Positions 1 through 9,653 of a DNA stretch of 64,000 bases are shown in pieces (within the stretch, counting starts at the first letter, position 1; each line of letters begins with the position of its first letter). The stretch comes from UBA2336 sp036787955 (GTDB lineage: Bacteria; Bacteroidota; Bacteroidia; Cytophagales; Cyclobacteriaceae): assembly GCA_036787955.1 (NCBI GenBank), contig DAIQOI010000002.1, positions 1 through 64,000 on the forward strand, in the 5' to 3' direction. Below the pieces are notes generated by a model. It was not told where the DNA came from. It made no database searches and saw only the letters and a list, made by a program, of their open reading frames with translations. Made by a program: the position numbers and the translations under genes.

Positions 1-3000
1 CCTTGTTATGGACACACACCGGCACAGGAACCCTGGTTAACGCAACCACCTTAACACCTACCTATACACCGGGAGTAGGCGAGACCGGCACGGTAACGTT
101 CACCCTGACAGCGAATGGCAACGGCAGCTGTGCATCGGTGAACGATGCGATGGTGCTGACGATCACGCCATCCCCGACCGTAAATGCAGGCAGCGATGCG
201 GAGATTTGTCAGGGAGGAGTATTTGCTTTTTCAGGTCAGGCCCTGCCAGCTACAGCGTCAAATTTTAGCACGCTGGTATGGTCTCATACAGGATCGGGCT
301 CACTGTTTAATGGGAGCACACTTACTCCCACTTATTTTGCCGCACCTTCAGAAACAGGAACAATAACCTTTACACTTACTGCATTTGGCCAGGGTAGTTG
401 CGCTTCCGTAAGTGATGGCATGGTGTTGACAATTACACCTGCTCCTGTTGCCATAGCCGGAAACAACGATGCCATTTGTGAGGGTACACCAACTTTTGAT
501 TTTGCTATGCGAACAACACCGGCAAGTTTTGCTAATGGTACGGTATTGTGGACGCACACCGGAGCAGGCTCGCTAAGTAGCAACACAGCTATCAACCCTG
601 TGTACACAGTTCATCCTTCGGATGTAAATACAATTATTACCTTCACTCTTACCGTTACCAGTCCTTCTCCGGTATGTTTACCGAGGCAAAGTCAATTCAC
701 CCTGAATGTTAACCGGGCAGCAATCGTCTCCGTACCGTTGCCGGCTACAGTTTGTGAGCCTCAACGGATTAATCTTTCGGGCACTATTGGTGGCGGCGCT
801 TCCAGTGGAGCCTGGAGTCTTATTACAGGTGGAGGAACTCTTTCCGTGAGCAGTATTACCGGACTTAACATTACGGCAACCTATGACACAGTACGTGCTG
901 ATGTAGGTAATACGTTGGTCTTTCGGTTAACCGCATTTGATCCGGATGGATTCGGTCCCTGTACAGATGTATTTGCCGATTATGCCGTAACTATAGAAGA
1001 GGCTCCTAAAGTGTTTGCCGGTGATGATTTTGCGATCTGCGAGTATGATAATATTAATTTACAGGGTTCGTTTGGCGGCTCAGCAACCTCGGTTACCTGG
1101 AGTGGAGGTGTGCCCGCACAATTTGGCGATATCAATAACCCGATAACTTCTTACACTCTTAATTCGTCAGAACGTGCCGCAACCAATCTGGTGATGACTT
1201 TTACATTAACAACCGATGATCCTGTTGGGGTTTGTTCCTCAGTTTCTGATCAGGTAAAAGTTACTGTTAATGATACATTGAATTTTGTAACCTTTACGGG
1301 ATTGAATCCTATTTACCAGGAAGACCATCCCCCAGTTTTTCTTTCAGGTGTTCCTTCGCCTGGAGTGTTTACAGGGCCTGGTATTGTTGCAGGTACAAAT
1401 GAATTTGTTCCAAGCAATGCAAATCTCGGAATTAATGTAATTACTTACACATATAATGACCCTTTAACAGGCTGTTTAAGTAGCCCAAGACAAACTACAG
1501 TTGTAAATCCGATTACAGATATAAACTGGGAAGTTAGATTACCAAGCGCATATACGGTCCCTGCACCAATTATTGATGGGAAACAACAATTTTGTGCCAC
1601 CGTTAGACCCGGTTATGTTCTTTTACTTGGTGATCCTGATGTTTTAGATCTGGGTAGTCAAAGTCCTACCTCACCCCCATTTTTCACTATATTTCCTGAC
1701 GGATCACCATCTTATATTGAAAAAATAGGAGGACAGTTTTATATCAATACTAAAAACCTTCCACCTGGAACCTATTTGGTAACCTATACATTTACAAATC
1801 AGTATGAAGCAACAACACAGTTAAGCAAATTTATAAAAGTGCTTGCTGCTCCCAAAGCTATTATTGATGGTGGTAGTTTTTGCGTATCTAACGATGTGTT
1901 ATTTACAGAATCTTCTACCATTCCGGATAATAACGGAGCTGTTATAAGTTCATGGTTCTGGGATTTTGATGACAATAATAACACTAGTACTGCGCAAGAG
2001 CCCTCATATCGCTATTCTTCAAGTGGCATCTATGATGTTACTCTAGAAGTAACAACTAACGAGGGGTGTAAACATGATACTCTACGAACCATTCAGGTGG
2101 GCCCTGTTCCAAAAATAAATTTCTCCTGGTCTGCATTTTGCCAGGGTGACAATACGCAGTTTACAGATTTAACCGATGCAGGAATCAGTACTATTATCCA
2201 GTATAACTGGGAATTTGGGGATGGCTTCGATGTGATCAATAATTACCCTGCTCAAATTCCAACTGATCCGGTTCCTCCGGCTCAGAATAATAGCGGACGA
2301 ACTGCGGGTACCTTTAAGAATCCTTCGCACCGGTACGACACATTTGGTCAGAAAAATGTGAGGTTAGAGGTGCTCACTAATGACGGCTGCTTACGAGACA
2401 CTACCATAACCGTTACTATTTTGGATTATTCAGCACCAACACTTGTAACAAACTATTTCGAAGATTTTGAAGGAGGACAAGGTTCGTGGTTCAGTGCTAA
2501 AGCTAATTTAGTAGGTGTTGCCAGCGATACGAGCTGGGTATTTGGTTTGCCGTCTGGAAATGTAATCAACTCCGCATCGTCAGGAACCAATGCCTTTTGG
2601 ACTGGCCTTAACCCTAATTTTGCGCTGAATCAGGATAAAGCCAGATACTATAATAATGAGCGCTCAGCCGTTATTGGTCCTTGTCTGGATTTGACCAACA
2701 TCAAACGTCCTATGATATCGCTTGATTATTGGGCCGACTCGGAAGACCGCTTTGATGGGGCCGTTCTTCAGTATTCAATTGATGGTGGTGCAACCTGGCA
2801 GACCATTGGCGATGATGCCGGTGCCGGTATTAACTGGTATAATGGCAGGGCATTAACTGGAAATCCGGGAATTCAGCCCATAGGCCAGTTTGGCTGGACC
2901 GGTCGACAGGGAGGATGGAAGAATGCGCGGTATAATCTCGATCAGATACCCATGGCCTACCGGGACAAAGTGATCATCCGAATAGCCTTCGGAAGTAACA

Positions 3001-4112
3001 ACGATAATGGTACGCCTCCACCCGTAAATGGAGTTCCTGATTTGCCATTTGAGGGCTTTGCATTTGACAACATTTTCATTGGCGAGAAACAACGAAATGT
3101 GCTGGTTGAATACTTCACCAACGCCGGGATCAGTCCGGTAACCAATGATTATCTGAATAATCTGTACAACAACCAGTTTACCTTTAAGGACAGCTCCGAC
3201 TTCTTCAAGATTCAATACCACATTGCCAATCCGGTAGCCGATCCGATTAATCAGGCCAACCCCGGGGATCCGGCAGCCCGCGCCTTATTATACGGTGTGT
3301 CTCAGCCACCCGTAGGGATAATGGATGGCATTTTGTACAATTATTACGGAACGGCATTCAATGGCGACCAGACCAAAATTACAGCCACGACAGTTGATCG
3401 CCGGGCATTGGAGGATCCTTTGTTCCGCATAGGGGTAACACAGGTGCCCACCAACGACCCCACCACCCTGGATTCGCTGCACATCAACCTGCGACTGGCC
3501 TATCTGAAACCTTCACAACCATTCAGTGGTCGTTTGTTCCTCCATGCAGCCCTTATCGAGTCGAATGTGTCGGGTAATATAAATGTAGTACGAAAGCTGC
3601 TGCTCTCTCCGGAGGGATACCTGTTCAACCGCACCTGGCTGGACACAGTTTCCCAGACGGTAACCATTAAAACCGTTATTGATGCGCCTATTGGCATTAA
3701 TAATCCGAACCTGTGGCTGGCAGTATGGGCCCAGGAAGATGCCACCAAAACCGTTCTGCAAAGCCGGCTTGTAAAATTACCGGTACGTAACCGAACCAAT
3801 ATTGTGGGTGTTGAAGATGGGCCGGCTCTTGCGCAGATACGGGACATTGTGATTTATCCCAATCCGGCATCGAAACAGTTTAACTTTGCCGTTGAGCAGC
3901 AGTTTGCCCTTCCGGTACGCACCGAAGGCTTTGCTTTCAGCATCATTGATCAGCGAGGTGTGGTTGTTCAGTCTGGCAAACTAAACGAAGATTTATCCAC
4001 ACCTCAGCAGGTTGATGTTCAGAACCTTGCCAGCGGAATGTATTTAGTTACCATCAGCAGGGGTGGTAAGGTTGTTGCTCAGCGCAAGTTGGTTATTTTG
4101 CACAGGCATTAA
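1..4112 (+). CDS. Large secreted Ig-like/PKD repeat protein with T9SS sorting domain (5' partial)
   Basis: The reading frame is open from the window edge, so the start and signal peptide lie upstream; 1369 residues are visible. The first 250 or so residues are near-repeats of about 88-91 aa, each with a W-[TS]-H-T-G motif and a D-A-x-I-C-x-G motif, typical of gliding-bacterium adhesin-like proteins. PKD-like domains follow near residues 650 (FWDFDD) and 735 (WEFGDGF). A jelly-roll-like region starts near 820 (EDFEGG), and an Omp28-like segment starts near 1037 (VLVEYFTNAG) but lacks the cysteines seen in thioredoxin-like relatives. The last 85 residues (YPNPAS near 1284, then a GMYLVTI-type strand) match a type A sorting domain recognised by the type IX secretion system. 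The protein is therefore probably exported and attached to the surface or released. Its ligand is unknown. Residues around 420-690 are encoded by distinctly AT-richer DNA than the flanks. Confidence 0.85.
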   Translation, partial: LLWTHTGTGTLVNATTLTPTYTPGVGETGTVTFTLTANGNGSCASVNDAMVLTITPSPTVNAGSDAEICQGGVFAFSGQALPATASNFSTLVWSHTGSGSLFNGSTLTPTYFAAPSETGTITFTLTAFGQGSCASVSDGMVLTITPAPVAIAGNNDAICEGTPTFDFAMRTTPASFANGTVLWTHTGAGSLSSNTAINPVYTVHPSDVNTIITFTLTVTSPSPVCLPRQSQFTLNVNRAAIVSVPLPATVCEPQRINLSGTIGGGASSGAWSLITGGGTLSVSSITGLNITATYDTVRADVGNTLVFRLTAFDPDGFGPCTDVFADYAVTIEEAPKVFAGDDFAICEYDNINLQGSFGGSATSVTWSGGVPAQFGDINNPITSYTLNSSERAATNLVMTFTLTTDDPVGVCSSVSDQVKVTVNDTLNFVTFTGLNPIYQEDHPPVFLSGVPSPGVFTGPGIVAGTNEFVPSNANLGINVITYTYNDPLTGCLSSPRQTTVVNPITDINWEVRLPSAYTVPAPIIDGKQQFCATVRPGYVLLLGDPDVLDLGSQSPTSPPFFTIFPDGSPSYIEKIGGQFYINTKNLPPGTYLVTYTFTNQYEATTQLSKFIKVLAAPKAIIDGGSFCVSNDVLFTESSTIPDNNGAVISSWFWDFDDNNNTSTAQEPSYRYSSSGIYDVTLEVTTNEGCKHDTLRTIQVGPVPKINFSWSAFCQGDNTQFTDLTDAGISTIIQYNWEFGDGFDVINNYPAQIPTDPVPPAQNNSGRTAGTFKNPSHRYDTFGQKNVRLEVLTNDGCLRDTTITVTILDYSAPTLVTNYFEDFEGGQGSWFSAKANLVGVASDTSWVFGLPSGNVINSASSGTNAFWTGLNPNFALNQDKARYYNNERSAVIGPCLDLTNIKRPMISLDYWADSEDRFDGAVLQYSIDGGATWQTIGDDAGAGINWYNGRALTGNPGIQPIGQFGWTGRQGGWKNARYNLDQIPMAYRDKVIIRIAFGSNNDNGTPPPVNGVPDLPFEGFAFDNIFIGEKQRNVLVEYFTNAGISPVTNDYLNNLYNNQFTFKDSSDFFKIQYHIANPVADPINQANPGDPAARALLYGVSQPPVGIMDGILYNYYGTAFNGDQTKITATTVDRRALEDPLFRIGVTQVPTNDPTTLDSLHINLRLAYLKPSQPFSGRLFLHAALIESNVSGNINVVRKLLLSPEGYLFNRTWLDTVSQTVTIKTVIDAPIGINNPNLWLAVWAQEDATKTVLQSRLVKLPVRNRTNIVGVEDGPALAQIRDIVIYPNPASKQFNFAVEQQFALPVRTEGFAFSIIDQRGVVVQSGKLNEDLSTPQQVDVQNLASGMYLVTISRGGKVVAQRKLVILHRH
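6..720 (+). repeat. Protein-level tandem repeats (about 88-91 aa) in the partial surface protein
   Basis: Tryptophan-centred WTHTG/WSHTG motifs are encoded near positions 8, 276 and 548, giving a period of about 265-275 bp. Each unit also carries a GSCASV-type segment followed by D-A-x-I-C-x-G. The array continues leftwards out of the window. DNA similarity between units is patchy, so they are old or diverged repeats. Confidence 0.6.
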
Positions 4113-4125
4113 CCAGCGGTACGGG

Positions 4126-6024
4126 TCAAATCACTTCTTTTTTCAGCTTTAAGGTAGCGTCCCTAAGAAGTTTGGTGAAGGATCTTAGCTCTTCGTGCAA
4201 ACCGGGGGGGGCATGGTTTGATTTACAGGACAGTTCAAGTACGGATGCCTTCTCTTTCAGTTTATGCATGCCCAATAGCGACAAAGAAGGTTTTATCTGA
4301 TGAATTAAACGGCCGGCTTCGGGCCATTTGGCATGCTGAATATAATTTTCCAGTTCAACTAAAAGGGATGCGGATGTTCTCACAAAGGTGCTGACGATGT
4401 CTTTTACAAATTCCTGGTCGTGATTGGAAATCTTGTGCAGGTATTCCAGACTGAACGTTACCTCAGGTGCGCCAGCAGCAAGATTCCCGGGCTGGGATGG
4501 GGTTAATTTCAGTTCGACAAAAAGCACACGATACAGATCTTCGCGGGTAAATGGTTTTGGCAGGTAAGCATTCATGCCGGCAGCCATGCATTTTTCCAGG
4601 TCGGCTTTAGTGGCATTGGCTGTGAGTGCAATGATGGGCACTGAGCCGCTTTTGCCGGGCAGTTGACGGATGGTTTGGGTGCTTTCATAGCCATCCATCA
4701 CAGGCATCTGAACATCCATAAGTACTGCATCATATTCGCCCGATTTGATCTTTTCAACAGCCATAAGTCCGTTATCTGCTGTATCGGTAATACAACTCCA
4801 GGATTTTAGCAGCGTCTCCGCGTACAAACGATTGATTTCATTATCTTCAACCAGCAATACCCGTAAGCCAGGTGCAGGTTGCTGCAGCTTTAGTGTTGTG
4901 TGGGGCAGGGCTATCCTGGTCTTCTCCGAACACAAATAAGGTATCGAAACAATAAATTCAGAGCCTACGTGCACCGTACTTTGTACCGTTATTGTGCCCT
5001 TTTGCAATTCGGCCAGCTGCCTGGCAATGGCCAGACCCAGGCCGGTTCCCCCGTATCTTCTGGTAACACTTGCATCGGCCTGGCTGAAACTTTCGAAGAT
5101 GGTTTGCAGCTTATCGGCCGGAATACCCACTCCGGTATCTTTCACACTTACCTTTAACACACATTTTCTGGTATTGGCCCGCAGAATATTGGCCGTAACA
5201 GTAATGGAACCGCGGTGGGTGAATTTTACTGCGTTGCTTACCAGGTTGGTGATTATCTGATTGAGCCTGGCCGGGTCACCAATGATCATACGGTTTACTT
5301 CGGGGGCAATCTGTACGTTGAATTCGAGTCTTTTTTCCCGTACCTGGTAGGTAAATGTTTGCGCAAGGTTCTGAATCAGTTCGGCTGCATTAAAGGGTAT
5401 TTTTTCAAATTTCAGTTTTCCCGATTCAATGGCTGAAAGATCCAGCAGATCGTTGATGATTACTTTCAGGTTTTCGGCCGAATGACGAATGGCGTTCAGG
5501 TAGGCTTTGCGGTCTTCTTCCGGTGGATTTTGCGACAGCAGATCAATCATACCGGCAATACCGTTAATGGGCGTGCGGATTTCGTGGCTGATATTGGCCA
5601 TGAATTGTTCTTTGGTCTTCTGCAGACGCAGCAGTTCGGCTGCGTCTTCTTTGCGTTGGGTTATATCGCGGCAGTCGAGAATAAGGCCCTCCGGGCCACC
5701 ACGGTGTTTCAGGTTAATGGAGTTGAACTCAAAAAAGCGGTAAGATTTGTCGCGGCACCGAAATTGAAATTCAATTTTCTGATTAAAGGCTTTTCGCTGA
5801 CTTTGCCTGAACTGGCGTTGAAAAGAATCCAGGGTTTCTGGTGAGATGAAATCGAATATATTTTTTCCGATCAGAGTGCCTGCGCGGTAACCCAGACTTT
5901 TTACCGATGCATTGTGGTAATAAATCTTGCCGGAAAAATCTACGATAAATATGATATCCGACCCTTGTTCAACTACGGCTTCGTAAAACTTGCCTTTGCG
6001 TATATATGCATGAAGGTTTTTCAT
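4126..6024 (-). CDS. Hybrid sensor histidine kinase (PAS-HisKA-HATPase-REC-HPt)
   Basis: The 632-aa protein has no obvious signal peptide or membrane segment, so it is predicted to be cytoplasmic. In order it has a PAS domain (about 12-125), a HisKA helix with the phospho-acceptor His147 in the motif SHEIRTP, an HATPase domain with the N box near 264 and G boxes DTGVGI and GGTGLGLA, a receiver domain (about 387-505) with Asp437 in LMDVQMP, and a C-terminal HPt-like region with His575 in HQIKPS. This is a complete four-step phosphorelay in one chain. It starts 2 bp after the stop of the sigma-54 response regulator, so the pair is co-transcribed and the regulator is the probable partner. The input signal is unknown; PAS may sense redox state or a small ligand. 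The 3' end runs convergently into the upstream surface protein gene with a gap of only 13 bp. Confidence 0.93.
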   Translation of the reverse strand: MKNLHAYIRKGKFYEAVVEQGSDIIFIVDFSGKIYYHNASVKSLGYRAGTLIGKNIFDFISPETLDSFQRQFRQSQRKAFNQKIEFQFRCRDKSYRFFEFNSINLKHRGGPEGLILDCRDITQRKEDAAELLRLQKTKEQFMANISHEIRTPINGIAGMIDLLSQNPPEEDRKAYLNAIRHSAENLKVIINDLLDLSAIESGKLKFEKIPFNAAELIQNLAQTFTYQVREKRLEFNVQIAPEVNRMIIGDPARLNQIITNLVSNAVKFTHRGSITVTANILRANTRKCVLKVSVKDTGVGIPADKLQTIFESFSQADASVTRRYGGTGLGLAIARQLAELQKGTITVQSTVHVGSEFIVSIPYLCSEKTRIALPHTTLKLQQPAPGLRVLLVEDNEINRLYAETLLKSWSCITDTADNGLMAVEKIKSGEYDAVLMDVQMPVMDGYESTQTIRQLPGKSGSVPIIALTANATKADLEKCMAAGMNAYLPKPFTREDLYRVLFVELKLTPSQPGNLAAGAPEVTFSLEYLHKISNHDQEFVKDIVSTFVRTSASLLVELENYIQHAKWPEAGRLIHQIKPSLSLLGMHKLKEKASVLELSCKSNHAPPGLHEELRSFTKLLRDATLKLKKEVI

Positions 6025-6026
6025 AA

Positions 6027-7388
6027 TCAGATTCCTGCCGTTTCCATTTCTTTAAGATAGCGGTAAATGGTTGATTTACCGATGTCTAACTTTTCTGCTA
6101 CCTCTACCACGTTGTTGTTGTATTTGTTCATATAATAGCGAATGATGCGGTAGGTGTATTCCTGCAGGGTCATTTCTTTGTTCAGCAATGATTCGGAACG
6201 CGTACCCGGCGAAAAGGTAATGTTCTCGGGTTGAATAACGCCATCGGTGGCCAGCACGGCTGCCAGCTCGATTACCGATTTAAGTTCGCGGATATTTCCC
6301 GGGTATGAATATTGAAGCAGTTTTTGCTGGGCTTCTTCTGAAATGGCAATTTGCGGCAACTCATTCTCTTTGATAAACAGGTCGAGAAAATGCTTGGCTA
6401 AAAGCAGAATATCATTGCCCCGTTCACGAAGCGGGGGCAGATGAATAGGAAGACCCAGCAGGCGATAGTATAAGTCTTCGCGAAAGCGTCCTTCCTGTAC
6501 TTCCTGTGCCAGGTCGCGGTGTGTGGCAGTAATTAAACGAACGTCCAGTTTGATAACCTGGTTTCCTCCTATGCGCGTTATTTCCCGTTCCTGCAAGGCA
6601 CGCAATAGCTTGGCCTGAAGGGCCAGATCCAGTTCTCCGATTTCATCAAGAAACAAGGTTCCGCCTTCTGCTTCTTCAAACTTGCCGATCCGCCTGCCGG
6701 ATGCCCCTGTAAAGGCTCCTTTTTCATGCCCAAATAATTCACTTTCGATGAGCGTAGACGGGATAGCGGCAACATTTACTGCAACAAAAGGCCGGTTTTT
6801 TCTTTTGCTGTTGTAGTGGATGGCTTTCGCCACCAACTCTTTGCCGGTGCCTGTTTCGCCCGTAAGAGAAACGGTGATATTTGATTGCACCGCTTTTTCC
6901 AGCAGGTCGAATACTTTTTTCATGGCAGCGCTTCGGCCGATGATGCTCTTTTCAAAGCTGTATTTCCCGGATATTTCCTTTTTCAGCTGGTTGATTTCGC
7001 GTATGAGAGATGATTTTTGACGGGCGTTGTTAATGGAATTAAACAGGCGTTCTTTGGTGTCCTGGTCCTTGGTGATGTAATCAAATGCGCCTGCTTTCAG
7101 CAGTTCAACAGCTGTTCCTATTTTTTCCTGTGCCGATACGATGATGACACTGATCCCCGGATCGTATTGCCGGATTTGCTCAAGAACTTTTTCACCGGGC
7201 ATATCGGGCAAAGAATAATCCAGCGTTATCACATCCGGATTTCTATGCAGGTTGGCTATGCATTCCTTACCTGTGGCATAATATTCTACTTCATAATCAG
7301 GGTTTAAGCCCAGCACATATTTAAGAAATTTGATATATGCCGGGTCATCCTCTACAACAAAAATCTTAATGGGGTCTTTCTCGTACAT
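6027..7388 (-). CDS. Sigma-54-dependent response regulator (NtrC family)
   Basis: The protein is 453 aa from the ATG at 7388. An in-frame ATG 48 bp upstream would add residues unlike the family, which normally begins just before the first receiver strand. The receiver domain spans about 7-120, with acidic residues EDD at 13-15 and phospho-acceptor Asp57. The AAA+ domain has Walker A GETGTGKE, the sigma-54-contact loop GAFTGA and a Walker B-like LFLDEIGE. A Fis-type helix-turn-helix is at the C-terminus (VVEVAEKLDIGKSTIYRYL). It should activate sigma-54 promoters on phosphorylation, probably by the hybrid kinase encoded 2 bp downstream. It is divergent from the TerB-like gene across 73 bp. Target genes cannot be read from the window. 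Confidence 0.93.
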   Translation of the reverse strand: MYEKDPIKIFVVEDDPAYIKFLKYVLGLNPDYEVEYYATGKECIANLHRNPDVITLDYSLPDMPGEKVLEQIRQYDPGISVIIVSAQEKIGTAVELLKAGAFDYITKDQDTKERLFNSINNARQKSSLIREINQLKKEISGKYSFEKSIIGRSAAMKKVFDLLEKAVQSNITVSLTGETGTGKELVAKAIHYNSKRKNRPFVAVNVAAIPSTLIESELFGHEKGAFTGASGRRIGKFEEAEGGTLFLDEIGELDLALQAKLLRALQEREITRIGGNQVIKLDVRLITATHRDLAQEVQEGRFREDLYYRLLGLPIHLPPLRERGNDILLLAKHFLDLFIKENELPQIAISEEAQQKLLQYSYPGNIRELKSVIELAAVLATDGVIQPENITFSPGTRSESLLNKEMTLQEYTYRIIRYYMNKYNNNVVEVAEKLDIGKSTIYRYLKEMETAGI

Positions 7389-7461
7389 GCTGCCAATTTC
7401 ATTAAAAATTACCGAGGTAAAAGTTCCTAAAAACAACTTAATTAACCAATTTTACCCGATA

Positions 7462-7935
7462 ATGATTGCGGAACTTTCCCATTTGTCAAAACCGGAACAG
7501 GAAATTGTGTACAAGGCGCCTTTGTTGGTAAGCATTCTTATTGCCGGTGCCGATGGTTCGATTGATCGCCGGGAGATTCATGAAGGCTTTCAGCTTATGG
7601 TGAAAAAAAGCAGGAGCGGGTCGTCGGCAGTGGCGGCACTTTTCAAAGAAATCAGTCAGGATTTCGAAGATAAACTCAAGTTGCTTATGCAGCAGTATCC
7701 CTATGAACATACCCGGCGTAACCTGTTGATATCCGAAGACATTGCACGTCTCAATGAGGTTATGCAAAAACTGGACAACCGATTTGCCATTGAGCTGTAT
7801 AAATCGTTATTGCTTCTTGCCGAAACTGTTGCAAAGGCATCAGGGGGCTTTTTAGGGATCAAAAAAATTGCTGAAGAAGAGCAGCGCTTTATTTCGCTCC
7901 CCATGCTGCACAATCCGGCCCGTCAGTCGCATTAA
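7462..7935 (+). CDS. TerB-like (TerB/DjlA N-terminal domain) protein
   Basis: This 157-aa protein starts at the ATG at 7462. The open frame extends upstream, but that part overlaps the 5' end of the divergent response regulator. The helical body carries the pattern ILIAGADGSIDRREI near residues 26-40, which resembles the acidic metal-binding-like motif of TerB-type domains. No signal peptide or membrane helix is visible, so it is probably cytoplasmic. The family is linked to tellurite or stress responses, but in Bacteroidota the role is undefined. It lies 6 bp before the rhomboid gene and is probably co-transcribed with rhomboid and holA. The family call rests on pattern only. Confidence 0.65.
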   Translation: MIAELSHLSKPEQEIVYKAPLLVSILIAGADGSIDRREIHEGFQLMVKKSRSGSSAVAALFKEISQDFEDKLKLLMQQYPYEHTRRNLLISEDIARLNEVMQKLDNRFAIELYKSLLLLAETVAKASGGFLGIKKIAEEEQRFISLPMLHNPARQSH

Positions 7936-7941
7936 GTTGCT

Positions 7942-8502
7942 ATGGCACAATCATCACTTTTTGGCAGCGCAGTAATACCGCTGCGCCTGGTTTTTCTTAT
8001 GTGGTTATTTTTCATGCTTGAGCAAGTGTACGGCTGGCCTTTGAGTAATCTGGGAATTACCCCCCGTACTTTATCGGGTTTGGCAGGTATTGTATTTGCC
8101 CCGCTTATTCATGGCGATGTGTACCACCTGGTTTCTAATACTGTTCCTTTGCTCTTCCTGGGAACCATGTTATTTTTCATTTACGAGCGGATTGCCCACT
8201 TGGTATTTTTTCGTGCTTATATATGGACCAATATTTTGGTCTGGATCTTTGCACGTCCGGCCAGTCATATCGGAGCCAGCGGTGTAGTTTATGGGTTGGC
8301 TTTCTTTCTGATTTTCTTTGGTCTTTTCCGCAGGGACTTTATTTCATTGCTTATTTCGGTATTCACCGTTTCATTGTATGGAGGCATTTTCTATGGAATA
8401 CTACCGGGCGATCCGTTTGTTTCGTGGGAGTCGCATCTGGGAGGCGCTTTGGTGGGGATATTTTCTGCAGTTAACTTTAGCCGCATCAAGCGTGTGTACT
8501 GA
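7942..8502 (+). CDS. Rhomboid-family intramembrane serine protease
   Basis: The 186-aa protein is predicted to have about six transmembrane helices. The rhomboid signatures are present: the conserved H-x-x-x-N-like segment in helix 2 (HLVSN), the catalytic serine in GASGVVYG near residue 113, and the catalytic histidine in SHLGGALVG near 163. It should cleave membrane-anchored substrates within the bilayer; the substrate is unknown. Its stop codon overlaps the start of holA by one base (TGATG), which implies translational coupling. Confidence 0.9.
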   Translation: MAQSSLFGSAVIPLRLVFLMWLFFMLEQVYGWPLSNLGITPRTLSGLAGIVFAPLIHGDVYHLVSNTVPLLFLGTMLFFIYERIAHLVFFRAYIWTNILVWIFARPASHIGASGVVYGLAFFLIFFGLFRRDFISLLISVFTVSLYGGIFYGILPGDPFVSWESHLGGALVGIFSAVNFSRIKRVY

Positions 8503-9524
8503 TGGATGCCGCATTGAAAAAAATTGTAGACGAGCTGAAGAAAAACATTTATCACCCCTTGTATTTTCTTCAGGGTGAAGAAACGTATTTTATTGATTAC
8601 ATCGCTGATTATATCCAACAGCACGCCCTTTCCGAAAGTCAGCGCAGCTTTAATCAGGTTATTCTGTACGGACGCGATGTGACGATAGCCACTGTGCTTA
8701 ACCACGCCCGCCGGTTCCCGATGATGGCCGAGCGCCAAGTGGTTATTGTGCGAGAAGCCCAGGATATCCCCGATTTAAACAAGGACCACGGAAGCAAACT
8801 GTTGCTCCAGTATATCCGACAACCTGTGTCTTCCACCGTCCTGGTGTTCTGCCATAAACACAAGACGCTGGATAAACGAAGGGAGTTGGGCAGGGAAGTG
8901 GATAAGTTGCCGGGCTCGCTTACCTGTAAAAAATTGTATGAAAACCAACTGCCTGATTTTGTGCGGAATTATCTTTTGGAAAAAAAGGTACCTTTTGATC
9001 CCGAGGCAATTCAGCTGTTGTGCGATTTGGTAGGCAATGACCTGAACCGGCTGGTAAATGAGATTGAAAAAATACGCATTGCGCTCAAAGCGGGTGAGCA
9101 ACTCACGGCAGGTCAGGTGCTTGATCAGGTTGGTCAGAGCCGCGAATACAACATCTTCGAACTTCAGAAGGCACTGGTGCGTGCCGACCGGCTGGCTGCA
9201 GCGCGCATCACTGCCTACTTCGAAGCCAACACCAGACGCAATCCTGTTATTCCGGTGGTCGCCTTTTTGTACTCCTTTTTCAGTAAGCTGCTCCTTGCCT
9301 CAAGACTTGATAATAAAGATGAGAAGAGTATTATTAGTGCGCTGAAAATCAGTCCTTATGCTGCCCGTGATTACATCACCGCATTAAGTAAATATTCAAC
9401 CTCAAAAATCCTGAATAATGTGCGCTTGCTGTGTGAAGCCGATCTGAAGCTAAAGGGGGTTGACAGCGGCTCGGCTTCCGAGGGTCAATTGCTGCGTGAG
9501 TTGGTTTTCAGGTTGCTTCCATGA
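8502..9524 (+). CDS. holA: DNA polymerase III subunit delta
   Basis: This 340-aa protein matches the usual length and pattern of the clamp-loader delta subunit. It has an N-terminal PLYFLQGEE-type opening, the P-M-M-A-E-R-Q-V-V segment near residues 73-81, a central LCDLVGNDLNRLVNEIEK helix and the C-terminal collar domain (NPVIPVVAFLYSFFSKLL). Delta opens the sliding clamp during clamp loading at the replication fork. The start overlaps the rhomboid stop by one base. A promoter for the next gene begins 15 bp after its stop. Confidence 0.92.
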   Translation: MDAALKKIVDELKKNIYHPLYFLQGEETYFIDYIADYIQQHALSESQRSFNQVILYGRDVTIATVLNHARRFPMMAERQVVIVREAQDIPDLNKDHGSKLLLQYIRQPVSSTVLVFCHKHKTLDKRRELGREVDKLPGSLTCKKLYENQLPDFVRNYLLEKKVPFDPEAIQLLCDLVGNDLNRLVNEIEKIRIALKAGEQLTAGQVLDQVGQSREYNIFELQKALVRADRLAAARITAYFEANTRRNPVIPVVAFLYSFFSKLLLASRLDNKDEKSIISALKISPYAARDYITALSKYSTSKILNNVRLLCEADLKLKGVDSGSASEGQLLRELVFRLLP

Positions 9525-9538
9525 ATGGCAACCCCGTT

Positions 9539-9569
9539 GTTGGCAATCCGTTTATTCTGCGTAACTTTG
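9539..9569 (+). promoter_or_regulatory. Bacteroidota-type promoter for the TPR gene
   Basis: GTTG (9539-9542) is followed after exactly 19 bp by TAACTTTG (9562-9569), matching the Bacteroidota sigma-ABfr consensus of a -33 TTTG/TTG box and a -7 TAnnTTTG box. It lies between holA and the TPR gene. This makes a start at the ATG at 9654 more likely than the in-frame codon at 9525, which would precede the promoter. Confidence 0.7.
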
Positions 9570-9653
9570 AAACGCATTCAGGCAAATATTTTTTCAACTT
9601 TTTTGGTGCGTCAGTTGCAATATTTTTTTCTCATCAGGGTTGTTACCGGTAAG

